Source of the DNA: Neisseriaceae bacterium
Lineage (GTDB): Bacteria > Pseudomonadota > Gammaproteobacteria > Burkholderiales > Neisseriaceae
DNA length: 13,296 nucleotides
Direction: 5' to 3'
NCBI GenBank assembly: GCA_017518785.1
Contig: JAFWUA010000044.1
Location: 1-13,296, forward strand
In this document: positions 1 through 6,025 of the stretch, piece after piece
Position numbering within the stretch: position 1 is the first letter of the stretch
Layout of the letters: every line of letters begins with the position of its first letter
Position numbers and translations under genes: made by a program
Notes under the pieces: model-generated
The model's input: only the letters and a program-made list of their open reading frames with translations
Databases searched by the model: none
What the model was told of the DNA's origin: nothing

Positions 1-297
1 ATCGTCCAAAGGATTTAGTTCTACGCAAAAATCGTTTATTTCGCCTTTTCCGGCAGACTTCATATTACGCTGAAATTGAGATAAATCATCATCATTATCT
101 GCCTCTACCATTCTTTGAATTGCGGCTAACTCTTGTTGGGTTTCAGGGTCGATATTAAAGTCCTCGTTTTCATGAATTTCTTGTATAGAAATTTCGGTGA
201 AGCTATGTTCTTTTAATTCAACGCCTTTTTTTTCTAATGGCAGTAAAGTTTTTTTACGTTTAGTATATCTGGAAGATGAATGTTCTTTTGTTTTCAT
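1..297 (-). CDS. Unidentified acidic protein, N-terminal 99 codons; third gene of the hem operon (HemX position)
   Basis: An open frame reads leftward from an ATG at 297 and leaves the window at position 1 still open, so the C-terminus is missing. The start overlaps the hemD stop as ATGA, which implies translational coupling. The visible 99 residues start with a basic patch (SSRYTKRKK, residues 7-15), then become rich in Glu, Asp and Gln, with an acidic NDDDD-like run near residue 72. No signal peptide or membrane segment is seen so far. I do not recognise the sequence. In Neisseria-like genomes the gene after hemD is often hemX, a membrane-anchored partner of haem synthesis with a variable cytoplasmic N-terminus; that would fit the position but is inference only. 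A DUS copy at 48-59 supplies Lys-Ser-Ala-Gly-Lys. Confidence 0.6.
   Translation of the reverse strand, partial: MKTKEHSSSRYTKRKKTLLPLEKKGVELKEHSFTEISIQEIHENEDFNIDPETQQELAAIQRMVEADNDDDLSQFQRNMKSAGKGEINDFCVELNPLDD
48..59 (-). repeat. Uptake-like repeat AGTCTGCCGGAA, copy 1
   Basis: Exact. Lies in the unidentified hem-operon gene, in coding orientation, read in the frame that gives Lys-Ser-Ala-Gly-Lys. Confidence 0.8.
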
Positions 298-1025
298 AAA
301 AATTCCCACCTATGTTTAAGGGTATTTACAATTTCTGTTTCGGAAACACAATCAATCACTTCATGTATTTCATTTTTTCGCAGAAAATCCCCAATACGTT
401 GATGAATGGTTAAGTATAACAATCTTTTGCCTATTTGGGCGTTTTCTGATGTCCACAATTCACACCAAATTCGTGCAATATCGGTAGAAGTTAGCACTAC
501 TGCTACTTCGCCATCATGACTATCAATCGTGGATAATTGTTGATGCGATGGATAATTAGCAACTCTTGTATAAACATTTGCACAATCAACTTGCCAACCA
601 CGCAAGACAAGCTGATTAGCCAAAAAGTCTCGTCCATTTTCACCACAAATGATTAATAAACGTCCGCTATCATTCCAAATTGGCAAACGTAAAACTGCTT
701 CGCTATCATTGCCATCAAGAGGATAAATTGCATCTTTTCCACAATATTTTTGTATAGCACGACTTGTTGCATGACCAACTGCTACAAGTCTGCCGGAAAA
801 CTTTGACCAATTTATTATATTAGCAACTACTGATACAGCAGTAGGACTGACAAAGAATATGGTATCAGAGTTATTTATTTTTTCCGGCAGACTATTTAAT
901 TCATCAGTTTTGGTAACAATATTTAATAGTGGCAAATGCAAAGTTTGCCAATTTAATTTTTGGCATTGATTAATAAAATCATCGGCACGTCCATTAGGGC
1001 GTGTTACCACTATTAATGGTTTCAT
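294..1025 (-). CDS. hemD: Uroporphyrinogen-III synthase
   Basis: This 243-residue protein cyclises the linear tetrapyrrole hydroxymethylbilane, with inversion of ring D, to give uroporphyrinogen III, the branch point to haem and sirohaem; it is cytoplasmic. HemD is poorly conserved, so the call rests on several weaker signs: the N-terminal PLIVVTRPNG strand (residues 3-12), a VSPTAV motif typical of domain 2 entry, the VLTSTDIARIW segment near residue 180 that corresponds to the family's conserved (F/L)TS motif, the usual length of about 245 residues, and position directly after hemC. Its start overlaps the hemC stop by four bases (ATGA), and the next gene overlaps its own stop in the same way. 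Two DUS copies lie inside it in opposite orientation (787-798 and 882-893), giving Ser-Gly-Arg-Leu and Ser-Leu-Pro-Glu. Confidence 0.9.
   Translation of the reverse strand: MKPLIVVTRPNGRADDFINQCQKLNWQTLHLPLLNIVTKTDELNSLPEKINNSDTIFFVSPTAVSVVANIINWSKFSGRLVAVGHATSRAIQKYCGKDAIYPLDGNDSEAVLRLPIWNDSGRLLIICGENGRDFLANQLVLRGWQVDCANVYTRVANYPSHQQLSTIDSHDGEVAVVLTSTDIARIWCELWTSENAQIGKRLLYLTIHQRIGDFLRKNEIHEVIDCVSETEIVNTLKHRWEFL
787..798 (+). repeat. Uptake-like repeat, copy 2
   Basis: Exact. Antisense to hemD, where its complement encodes Ser-Gly-Arg-Leu. Confidence 0.8.
882..893 (-). repeat. Uptake-like repeat, copy 3
   Basis: Exact. In hemD, sense orientation, encoding Ser-Leu-Pro-Glu; inverted relative to copy 2, 83 bases away. 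Confidence 0.8.
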
Positions 1026-1954
1026 GACTTCGAGGCGGTTAATACTTCTTTTATTAATTCACAAGCTCCATCATCTTCTAATAGTTTAGCAACGGCACGT
1101 CCTAACGCATCGGCATAACGGCGTGGAGCACGTGCATTGGCAGTGATTACTTTGGAACCATCAGGATATGCGGCTAAACCACGTAGGAATAATTCATCAT
1201 TTTCGACAATAGCGTACGAAGCTAACGGCACTTGACAAGAACCACCCAAAGCACGAGCCAAAGAGCGTTCCGCAATCACACAATCTGCCGTTGGTGCATG
1301 ATTAAGTGGTGCTAATAATTCACGCATATCACTTCTATGTGAGGCTATTTCTATACCCAAAGCACCTTGTCCTGCTGCTGGTAAGCTTTCTTCCGGCAGA
1401 ATAATACTGCGAATGCGATTAGCTAATTGTAATCGTTTCAAACCGGCACTTGCCAAGATAATGGCATCGTATTGTCCTTCATCTAATTTTTTCAAGCGAG
1501 TTTGCACATTACCTCGCAGGGGGTGAATATCCAAATATGGAAAACGTGCTCGCAATTGAGCTTCACGACGCAGTGAAGATGTGCCTACAATCGCATTTTG
1601 TGGTAAATCATAAATTGAGGCAAATTTATTAGATACAAAAGCATCGGTTGGGTCTTCACGCTCACCAATTGCCACTATTTCAAAACCTTCTGGTAAATCC
1701 ATAGGCACGTCTTTAATTGAATGAACTGCTAAATCTGCACGTCCATCGGCTAATGCTGTTTCTAATTCTTTAACAAACAATCCTTTGCCACCGATTTTGG
1801 ATAAGGTTTTATCTAAAATTTGATCACCTTGTGTGGTCATACCCAAAATACGAATTTCTTTATCTGGATATAGATTTTGTAGCTTTGCTTGAATATGTTG
1901 TGCTTGCCACATTGCCAAAGCACTTTCACGCGTTGCGATTGTAATTGTTTTCAT
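1022..1954 (-). CDS. hemC: Porphobilinogen deaminase (hydroxymethylbilane synthase)
   Basis: The 310-residue enzyme condenses four porphobilinogens into hydroxymethylbilane, feeding HemD next door. Family landmarks are clear: ATRESALAMWQAQ at the N-terminus, KIGGKGLFVKELE (residues 53-65), VHSIKDVP with the catalytic Asp82, GTSSLRREAQL (124-134), RGNVQTRLKKLD (147-158), LPAAGQGALGIE (191-202), and GGSCQVPLA with Cys240, the attachment site of the dipyrromethane cofactor. Length matches the family (about 310). It is the first gene of the leftward operon; the Shine-Dalgarno sequence is weak. A one-mismatch DUS (1391-1402) overlaps codons for Leu-Pro-Glu just before the conserved LPAAGQG motif. 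Confidence 0.97.
   Translation of the reverse strand: MKTITIATRESALAMWQAQHIQAKLQNLYPDKEIRILGMTTQGDQILDKTLSKIGGKGLFVKELETALADGRADLAVHSIKDVPMDLPEGFEIVAIGEREDPTDAFVSNKFASIYDLPQNAIVGTSSLRREAQLRARFPYLDIHPLRGNVQTRLKKLDEGQYDAIILASAGLKRLQLANRIRSIILPEESLPAAGQGALGIEIASHRSDMRELLAPLNHAPTADCVIAERSLARALGGSCQVPLASYAIVENDELFLRGLAAYPDGSKVITANARAPRRYADALGRAVAKLLEDDGACELIKEVLTASKS
1391..1402 (-). repeat. Uptake-like repeat, one mismatch
   Basis: ATTCTGCCGGAA in hemC, over the codons of Ile-Leu-Pro-Glu. Conserved protein sequence here may limit the match. Confidence 0.5.
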
Positions 1955-1993
1955 TTTGTCAATTTCATTCCATAAAAAATCTTGTAACCCAAG

Positions 1994-2002
1994 ATTCTAA
2001 CA
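1994..2002 (-). promoter_or_regulatory. Extended -10 promoter candidate for the hem operon
   Basis: Read leftward, the bases give TGTTAGAAT, an extended -10 (TG-n-TAGAAT) about 40 bases before the hemC start. No good -35 box is visible; TTTCTA at 2023-2018 is the nearest at 18 bases. An extended -10 can work without one. Prediction by eye only. Confidence 0.4.
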
Positions 2003-2045
2003 AAAGCACCATCATCATAGAAATTAAATAGTTATTCAAAATGTT

Positions 2046-2057
2046 TTCCGGCAGACT
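2046..2057 (-). repeat. Uptake-like repeat in the hemC/ribH divergent gap
   Basis: Exact, with A-runs on both sides; a single unpaired copy between two promoters, so not a terminator. Confidence 0.8.
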
Positions 2058-2087
2058 TTTTCTTAAATTTATTCCATAAAAGTTTAG

Positions 2088-2093
2088 TACAAT
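2088..2093 (+). promoter_or_regulatory. Candidate -10 box (TACAAT) for ribH-nusB
   Basis: TACAAT lies 37 bases before the ribH start in the 176-base divergent gap between hemC and ribH. The -35 region is poor (TTAAAT at 2063-2068 would need a 19-base spacer). The same gap holds a DUS copy at 2046-2057. Confidence 0.35.
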
Positions 2094-2130
2094 AGCAAGC
2101 CTATTCAAATTCAATTCGAGGATACATTCA

Positions 2131-2610
2131 ATGAAAAAATATCCAATCGAATACTCGACAAAGAAAATGCGAGTAGGCATCGTATGGTCTCGTTTTACCG
2201 AAGAAATTGGTGTGAAATTATTAGATAGCTGTATTGAACAGTTGCGAGATTTAGGGGTTAAGGATAAAAATATCACAGTTGCATCTGTTCCTGGTGCATT
2301 GGAAATTCCGGTGGCTTTGCAGAATTTGGCTTTATCCTCTTCGTTTAATGCACTGATTGCAATTGGAGTTGTAATTCGTGGCGAAACTTATCATTTTGAA
2401 TTAGTTAGCAATGAGTCGGCAGCTGGAATCTCTCGTGTTGCTTTGGATTTTAATCTTCCAATTGCCAATGCGGTACTTACCACTGAAAACGATGAACAAG
2501 CCATTGTGCGTGCTGAAACCAAAGGTCGCGAAGCTGCCAAAGTCGCAATTGAGTGTGCAACTTTAATTCGTGCTATGGAAAATCAATCTTATATCGAGGA
2601 TACTCTATGA
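2131..2610 (+). CDS. ribH: 6,7-dimethyl-8-ribityllumazine synthase
   Basis: RibH makes lumazine, the penultimate step of riboflavin synthesis, from 3,4-dihydroxy-2-butanone 4-phosphate and 5-amino-6-ribitylaminouracil. The 159-residue length is standard. Conserved parts are VGIVWSRF near the N-terminus (the usual Asn or Phe substrate loop), SVPGALEIP (residues 52-60), GVVIRGETYHFE (79-90) with the catalytic His88, and the AIVRAETKGREAA segment (124-136) with the phosphate-binding Arg and Lys. A GAGG Shine-Dalgarno lies about 10 bases upstream of the ATG. Its stop overlaps the nusB start (ATGA), the familiar ribH-nusB pair of proteobacteria. Confidence 0.97.
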   Translation: MKKYPIEYSTKKMRVGIVWSRFTEEIGVKLLDSCIEQLRDLGVKDKNITVASVPGALEIPVALQNLALSSSFNALIAIGVVIRGETYHFELVSNESAAGISRVALDFNLPIANAVLTTENDEQAIVRAETKGREAAKVAIECATLIRAMENQSYIEDTL

Positions 2611-3092
2611 AAACTCCACGCCGCCGTGCTCGTGAATTTGCTGTACAAGGAATGTATCAAGCCTTGTTAAATCCAGATTATTCTTCTGATGAAATCATCG
2701 CCAATATTCGTGAAAGCGATGCTTTTATCAAAGCTTTGGAAGGAAACAAAAAGCCTCGCGTTGATGAGGAATTATTTGAATCATTAATCAGAGGTGTTAA
2801 TGCGAATAAATTAAAATACGCACCGATTTTGCGTCCATTATTGGATCGCAATGAAAATGATGTGAGTCCAATTGAATATGCCATTTTGTTTGTAGCATGC
2901 CATGAATTAATTGCTATGCCACAAACTCCCTATCCAGTTATCATCAACGAAGCGATTGAAATCGGTAAAGCTTTTGGTGGCACCGAAGGGTATAAATTTA
3001 TCAACGGCATTTTGGATAAATTGGCAAGCCAAGTGCGTCCTGATGACCCTAATTATCATGCTTTTGATAAAAACAATATCAAAATAACATAA
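2607..3092 (+). CDS. nusB: Transcription antitermination factor NusB
   Basis: NusB (161 residues here) binds boxA RNA with NusE (ribosomal protein S10) to form the rRNA antitermination complex. The N-terminal RRRAREFAVQGMYQ is the boxA-binding helix signature. The C-terminal half contains LLDRNENDVSPIEYAILF, ACHELIAMPQTPYPVIINEA and the GYKFINGILDKLA ending typical of the family. The frame is open further upstream, but the ATG at 2607 is preferred: GAGGA stands at 2596-2600 with good spacing, the ATG overlaps the ribH stop, and the conserved domain starts at once. The gene ends directly against a DUS-based hairpin. Confidence 0.96.
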   Translation: MKTPRRRAREFAVQGMYQALLNPDYSSDEIIANIRESDAFIKALEGNKKPRVDEELFESLIRGVNANKLKYAPILRPLLDRNENDVSPIEYAILFVACHELIAMPQTPYPVIINEAIEIGKAFGGTEGYKFINGILDKLASQVRPDDPNYHAFDKNNIKIT

Positions 3093-3135
3093 AGTCTGCC
3101 GGAAACTAATTTTATAAATCTTTTCCGGCAGACTT
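3092..3135 (+). terminator. DUS inverted-pair hairpin after nusB
   Basis: Two DUS copies in opposite orientation (3092-3105 and 3122-3135) form a perfect 14-bp stem with a 16-base AT-rich loop. The left arm begins at the last base of the nusB stop codon. The downstream tract is only mildly T-rich, so it may share termination with the overlapping second hairpin. Confidence 0.6.
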
Positions 3136-3161
3136 ATTTATTAAATAAAAGTCTGCCGGAA
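3093..3161. repeat. Three uptake-like repeats between nusB and thyA
   Basis: Exact copies at 3093-3104 (+), 3123-3134 (-) and 3150-3161 (+), alternating in orientation. They supply the arms of the two overlapping hairpins described above. Confidence 0.85.
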
Positions 3162-3172
3162 ACATATTTTTT
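3122..3172 (+). terminator. Second, overlapping DUS hairpin with T-tract before thyA
   Basis: The middle DUS copy can instead pair with a third copy (3149-3162), again 14 bp, with a 13-base AT loop that can itself pair in part. A run of six T follows at 3167-3172, so this is the better intrinsic terminator. The two hairpins share the arm 3122-3135 and exclude each other. Confidence 0.65.
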
Positions 3173-3188
3173 ATATATTTTATTAATC

Positions 3189-3983
3189 ATGCAACAGTAT
3201 TTAGATTTAATGCGTCATATTATGGAAAACGGAATTGACAAAAGCGATCGCACAGGAACTGGCACTCGTTCGCTATTTGGCTATCAGATGCGTTTTGCTC
3301 TTGATGATGGTTTTCCACTACTTACCACCAAAAAACTTCATCTAAAATCAATTATTTATGAACTTTTATGGTTTTTAAGTGGCAATACCAATATCAATTA
3401 TCTTCAACAAAACGGCGTTTCTATCTGGGACGAATGGGCTGATGAAAATGGTGATTTAGGTCCTGTTTATGGTTATCAATGGCGTTCTTGGCAAGACTAT
3501 CAAGGAGGCAAAATCGACCAAATCAGTGAAGTAATCAATCAAATTAAAAATAATCCTGACAGTCGCCGTATGCTTGTTTGTGCTTGGAATCCTGCACATG
3601 TTGATAAAATGGCTCTACCGCCTTGTCATGTTTTATTTCAGTTTTATGTTGCAGATGGCAAACTATCTTGCCAACTATACCAACGCAGTGCCGATGTGTT
3701 TTTAGGTGTGCCGTTTAATATTGCATCGTATGCTCTGCTTACCATGATGATAGCACAGGTGTGTGATTTGCAAGTTGGTGATTTTATTCATACTTTGGGC
3801 GATGCTCATTTATATTCCAACCATTTTGAGCAAGTGAAAGAACAGCTTAAACGTACTCCCAAAAAATTACCAACTATGAAAATTAATCCTGATATTAAGG
3901 ATATTTTTAGTTTTAAGTATGAAGATTTTACCTTGTGCGATTATAACCCCGACCCACATATCAAAGCGAAAGTTGCGGTTTAA
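3189..3983 (+). CDS. thyA: Thymidylate synthase
   Basis: ThyA converts dUMP to dTMP using 5,10-methylene-tetrahydrofolate. The 264-residue length equals that of the E. coli enzyme and numbering matches it: Arg21 in DRTGTGT binds the dUMP phosphate, Cys146 in LPPCHVLFQFYV is the nucleophile, and RSADVFLGVPFNIASYA (166-182), HTLGDAHLYSNH and the C-terminal IKAKVAV are all present. No Shine-Dalgarno is visible before the ATG; the 25 bases upstream are almost purely A and T. The gene lies directly after the double DUS terminator, so it probably has its own promoter in the AT-rich stretch, although no clear boxes stand out. Confidence 0.98.
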   Translation: MQQYLDLMRHIMENGIDKSDRTGTGTRSLFGYQMRFALDDGFPLLTTKKLHLKSIIYELLWFLSGNTNINYLQQNGVSIWDEWADENGDLGPVYGYQWRSWQDYQGGKIDQISEVINQIKNNPDSRRMLVCAWNPAHVDKMALPPCHVLFQFYVADGKLSCQLYQRSADVFLGVPFNIASYALLTMMIAQVCDLQVGDFIHTLGDAHLYSNHFEQVKEQLKRTPKKLPTMKINPDIKDIFSFKYEDFTLCDYNPDPHIKAKVAV

Positions 3984-3986
3984 CAA

Positions 3987-4406
3987 ATGAAAAAATACAT
4001 TTTATTGGCAACAATTTTTATAACAACCGTAGGTTATGCCGAAACAAACATTGAAGTTCAAGGATTCTGGGCACGCGACCGTTTAACATTGGACTTAACT
4101 GCTCGTACATCTTCCGATATGTTATGCGTAGTTGCTAATTGGGCTGATTCTGCTGCTTCCAACTATCGTTGGACGTTCTGTGGCAATTGGGATAGCAAAA
4201 CTAATTCAATGACTTACAAAGATGCATGGAAAGTACATCGCACATCAAACGATAATTGGCAAAATGCCAAAGAAAAACTTGAATATATGAACGGTACTGG
4301 AAAAATATACTTAAAAAACAATAAATTGTATTGGATTGCAGATAAGGAACACAATTGCCTGCATAGCGAAGAAGATTATTCCAACTGTCAAATGCAACGC
4401 TATTGA
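3987..4406 (+). CDS. Small secreted cysteine-containing protein, unknown function
   Basis: The ATG lies 3 bases after the thyA stop, so the two genes are likely co-transcribed. Residues 1-18 form a typical Sec signal peptide (MKKY basic start, hydrophobic LLATIFITTV, cleavage after GYA). The mature part of about 121 residues has four cysteines (Cys47, Cys65, Cys124, Cys134), an even number consistent with two periplasmic disulfides, and is rich in Trp, Asn and Tyr. The spacing of Trp (28, 52, 62, 68, 81, 91, 116) suggests a compact beta-rich domain. I do not recognise the family. Lysozyme-inhibitor-like periplasmic proteins are similar in size and Cys content, but no specific motif supports that. 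The ribosome binding site is weak. Confidence 0.75.
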   Translation: MKKYILLATIFITTVGYAETNIEVQGFWARDRLTLDLTARTSSDMLCVVANWADSAASNYRWTFCGNWDSKTNSMTYKDAWKVHRTSNDNWQNAKEKLEYMNGTGKIYLKNNKLYWIADKEHNCLHSEEDYSNCQMQRY

Positions 4407-4416
4407 TAATTTCCGT

Positions 4417-4422
4417 TATAAT
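4417..4422 (+). promoter_or_regulatory. Consensus -10 box (TATAAT) before ratA
   Basis: An exact TATAAT lies 42 bases before the ratA start in the 57-base gap after the secreted-protein gene. No convincing -35 is seen at the correct spacing. It probably drives ratA-rnfH-pth. Confidence 0.45.
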
Positions 4423-4463
4423 TTGCCCCTTGCAAAAAATTTAATATTGAACAGAAATTTGTT

Positions 4464-4901
4464 GTGGTTACGATTAAAAAAACGGTATTAGTCGCACATA
4501 GTGCGGAACAGATGTTCGAATTAGTTGATAACGTGGAAAAATATCCGGACTTTCTACCGTGGTGTAGCAAAACGGAAGTTTTAAAACGTGAAGGAAATCA
4601 ATTAGAAGCTATGTTGCACATGGATTATATGAAAGTGCGACAAGCCTTTGGCACACGTAATACTAATAATCCTCCCCAAGAAATTAAAATGCAGTTACTG
4701 ACCGGTCCGTTCAAACATTTGGACGGTACTTGGCGTTTTACGCCTTTGTGCGGTGGCAAATCTTGCAAAATTGATTTTTTACTAAATTATGAATTTTCAA
4801 GCGTATTGTTGTCGAAATTAATTGGTCCGGTGTTTGGACATGTTTCCGGCAGTCTTATTAACTGGTTTATAAAAGAAGCAAACAATCGTTATGGAAAATA
4901 A
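4464..4901 (+). CDS. ratA: RatA-type START/Coq10-domain protein
   Basis: This 145-residue single-domain protein belongs to the RatA/Coq10 polyketide-cyclase (START-like) family. E. coli RatA is reported to inhibit 70S assembly, and the eukaryotic homologue Coq10 binds ubiquinone; which role applies here cannot be read from sequence. Supporting features are the N-terminal KTVLVAHSAEQMFELVDNVEKYPDFLPWC, which is the family hallmark (KYPEFLPWC), the central GPFKHLDGTWRF, and the amphipathic C-terminal helix. The start is GTG at 4464; no upstream ATG fits, and the conserved domain begins at residue 4. The stop overlaps rnfH by 11 bases. A near-DUS at 4844-4855 supplies Ser-Gly-Ser. Confidence 0.92.
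   Translation: MVTIKKTVLVAHSAEQMFELVDNVEKYPDFLPWCSKTEVLKREGNQLEAMLHMDYMKVRQAFGTRNTNNPPQEIKMQLLTGPFKHLDGTWRFTPLCGGKSCKIDFLLNYEFSSVLLSKLIGPVFGHVSGSLINWFIKEANNRYGK
4844..4855 (-). repeat. Uptake-like repeat, one mismatch, in ratA
   Basis: Reads TTCCGGCAGTCT on the + strand, giving Ser-Gly-Ser in RatA instead of Ser-Gly-Arg. Confidence 0.5.
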
Positions 4902-5169
4902 AATTAACGTTGAAGTTGTTTTAAGTCTGCCGGAAAGACAATATTTACGACAAGTTAGTCTTTATCCAAATGCAACTTTACAAAATGCTATTGATGAATC
5001 CGGCTTTGCCGATGAATTTCCTTTGATTGTAAAAATGCAATTATTTGGCATTTTTGGCAAACGTGCCACATCAAGCACGCAATTACAACACGGTGATAGA
5101 GTAGAAATCTACCGCCCATTAATTACCGACCCCAAAACTGCACGCCGCATACGAGTACAACAAATATGA
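4891..5169 (+). CDS. rnfH: RnfH family ubiquitin-like protein
   Basis: A 92-residue member of the RnfH (UPF0125, also called RatB) family, which has a beta-grasp fold. Recognisable parts are INVEVVLSLPERQ at the start, VKMQLFGIFGKRA in the middle and the near-invariant GDRVEIYRPLITDPKTARR (residues 68-86). It is encoded next to ratA in many proteobacteria, and here the two overlap by 11 bases; its stop overlaps the pth start as ATGA. Function is unsettled. An exact DUS at 4924-4935 encodes the Ser-Leu-Pro-Glu of the first strand. Confidence 0.93.
   Translation: MENKINVEVVLSLPERQYLRQVSLYPNATLQNAIDESGFADEFPLIVKMQLFGIFGKRATSSTQLQHGDRVEIYRPLITDPKTARRIRVQQI
4924..4935 (+). repeat. Uptake-like repeat in rnfH
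   Basis: Exact, sense orientation, encoding Ser-Leu-Pro-Glu at residues 12-15. Confidence 0.8.
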
Positions 5170-5744
5170 TCCCGATTAAATTAATAGTTGGTTTAGGCAA
5201 TATTGGCTTGGAATATGCTGCTACACGTCATAATGCAGGTTTCATGTTTATTGATGAATTAGCGTATCGCTACCATGCCAATTTACATGAAGAAAAAAAA
5301 TTCTTCTGTGATTTAGCACGCACGACAATTGGCAAACAAGAAGTACGCCTGATTAAACCTAATACTTTTATGAATCGTTCTGGACAAGCTGTATTAGCAG
5401 TGGCGAATTTTTATCGCATTGTTCCAGAAGAAATTTTAGTGATTCATGATGAATTGGATATTCCTTGTGGCACTTTGAAACTTAAACAAGGCGGAGGCAA
5501 CGGCGGACACAATGGCTTAAAAGATATTCAAGCACGTTTAGGCAGTGCTAATTTTTGGCGTTTGCGTATTGGTATTTCTCACCCAGGTGATAAAAATAAG
5601 GTAGTCTCATACGTACTAAAAAAACCTACATCAGATGAACAAACCTTAATCGATAACAGTATTTTGCGTGCCATCGATAAAATCGAAACCATAGTACAAG
5701 GTGATTTTGCTGCTGCAATGTGCGAACTTCATCAAAAAATATAA
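5166..5744 (+). CDS. pth: Peptidyl-tRNA hydrolase
   Basis: Pth cleaves peptidyl-tRNA released from stalled ribosomes and recycles tRNA. The 192-residue length is normal. Catalytic and binding positions are visible: Asn12 in GLGN, His22 in TRHNAGF, the PNTFMNRSGQAV loop with Asn70, Asp95 in IHDELDIPCG and Asn116 in GGGNGGHNGLKDI. One oddity is GLGNIG where the family almost always has GLGNPG; the catalytic Asn before it is kept, so the enzyme should still work. It is the last gene of ratA-rnfH-pth and starts within the rnfH stop codon (ATGA). Confidence 0.97.
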   Translation: MIPIKLIVGLGNIGLEYAATRHNAGFMFIDELAYRYHANLHEEKKFFCDLARTTIGKQEVRLIKPNTFMNRSGQAVLAVANFYRIVPEEILVIHDELDIPCGTLKLKQGGGNGGHNGLKDIQARLGSANFWRLRIGISHPGDKNKVVSYVLKKPTSDEQTLIDNSILRAIDKIETIVQGDFAAAMCELHQKI

Positions 5745-5763
5745 TTGAGTAGATTAAAAAAAA

Positions 5764-5793
5764 TTGACAATTATTAATTTGAGAAAAATGTTA
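5764..5793 (+). promoter_or_regulatory. Candidate promoter for lptM-lysA
   Basis: A perfect TTGACA (-35) at 5764-5769 in the 95-base gap after pth is followed at 18 bases by a poor -10 (ATGTTA). Strong -35 with weak -10 suggests a modest or activator-helped promoter. No hairpin terminator for pth is seen in the gap. Confidence 0.45.
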
Positions 5794-5839
5794 GCTTGTC
5801 ATATCATCAACACTTTTACTTAATTTATTAAATCAATCA

Positions 5840-6025
5840 ATGATTCGCTACGCTATATTTTTATTACTATTGGCAAACTTATCCGCTTGTGGATTTAAGG
5901 GTGATTTGTATTTACCCAAAGATGATGACAATGCTCAATTTTCACCAGTCCAAACCGGAATTGGCTTAAAACCACCAACACATGAGGAAAATCAAGATGA
6001 TGACCAACTTAAAATACAACAATAA
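5840..6025 (+). CDS. lptM: LptM-like small lipoprotein
   Basis: A 61-residue lipoprotein. The signal is a hydrophobic stretch IFLLLLANL ending in the lipobox LSAC, with Cys17 as the lipidated residue. It is followed by GFKGDLYLP, the signature of the LptM (YifL) family, and then a disordered, acidic, Pro- and Gln-rich tail. E. coli LptM helps mature the LptD-LptE lipopolysaccharide translocon in the outer membrane by promoting its disulfides; the same role is inferred here. Its 3' end overlaps lysA by 29 bases. The lptM-lysA neighbourhood is common in beta- and gammaproteobacteria. Confidence 0.88.
   Translation: MIRYAIFLLLLANLSACGFKGDLYLPKDDDNAQFSPVQTGIGLKPPTHEENQDDDQLKIQQ

Noticed and set aside
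1965..2276. Leftward 103-codon open frame across the hemC/ribH gap
   Set aside because: It overlaps the well-supported ribH start and the promoters, has no family resemblance and no ribosome site.
2553..2606. Earlier start for nusB at 2553
   Set aside because: The extra residues do not belong to NusB and lie within ribH; ATG 2607 has a good ribosome site and overlaps the ribH stop.
5982..5996. Earlier lysA start at ATG 5982
   Set aside because: No ribosome site before it, while GAGGA at 5984-5988 is well placed for 5997 or 6000.
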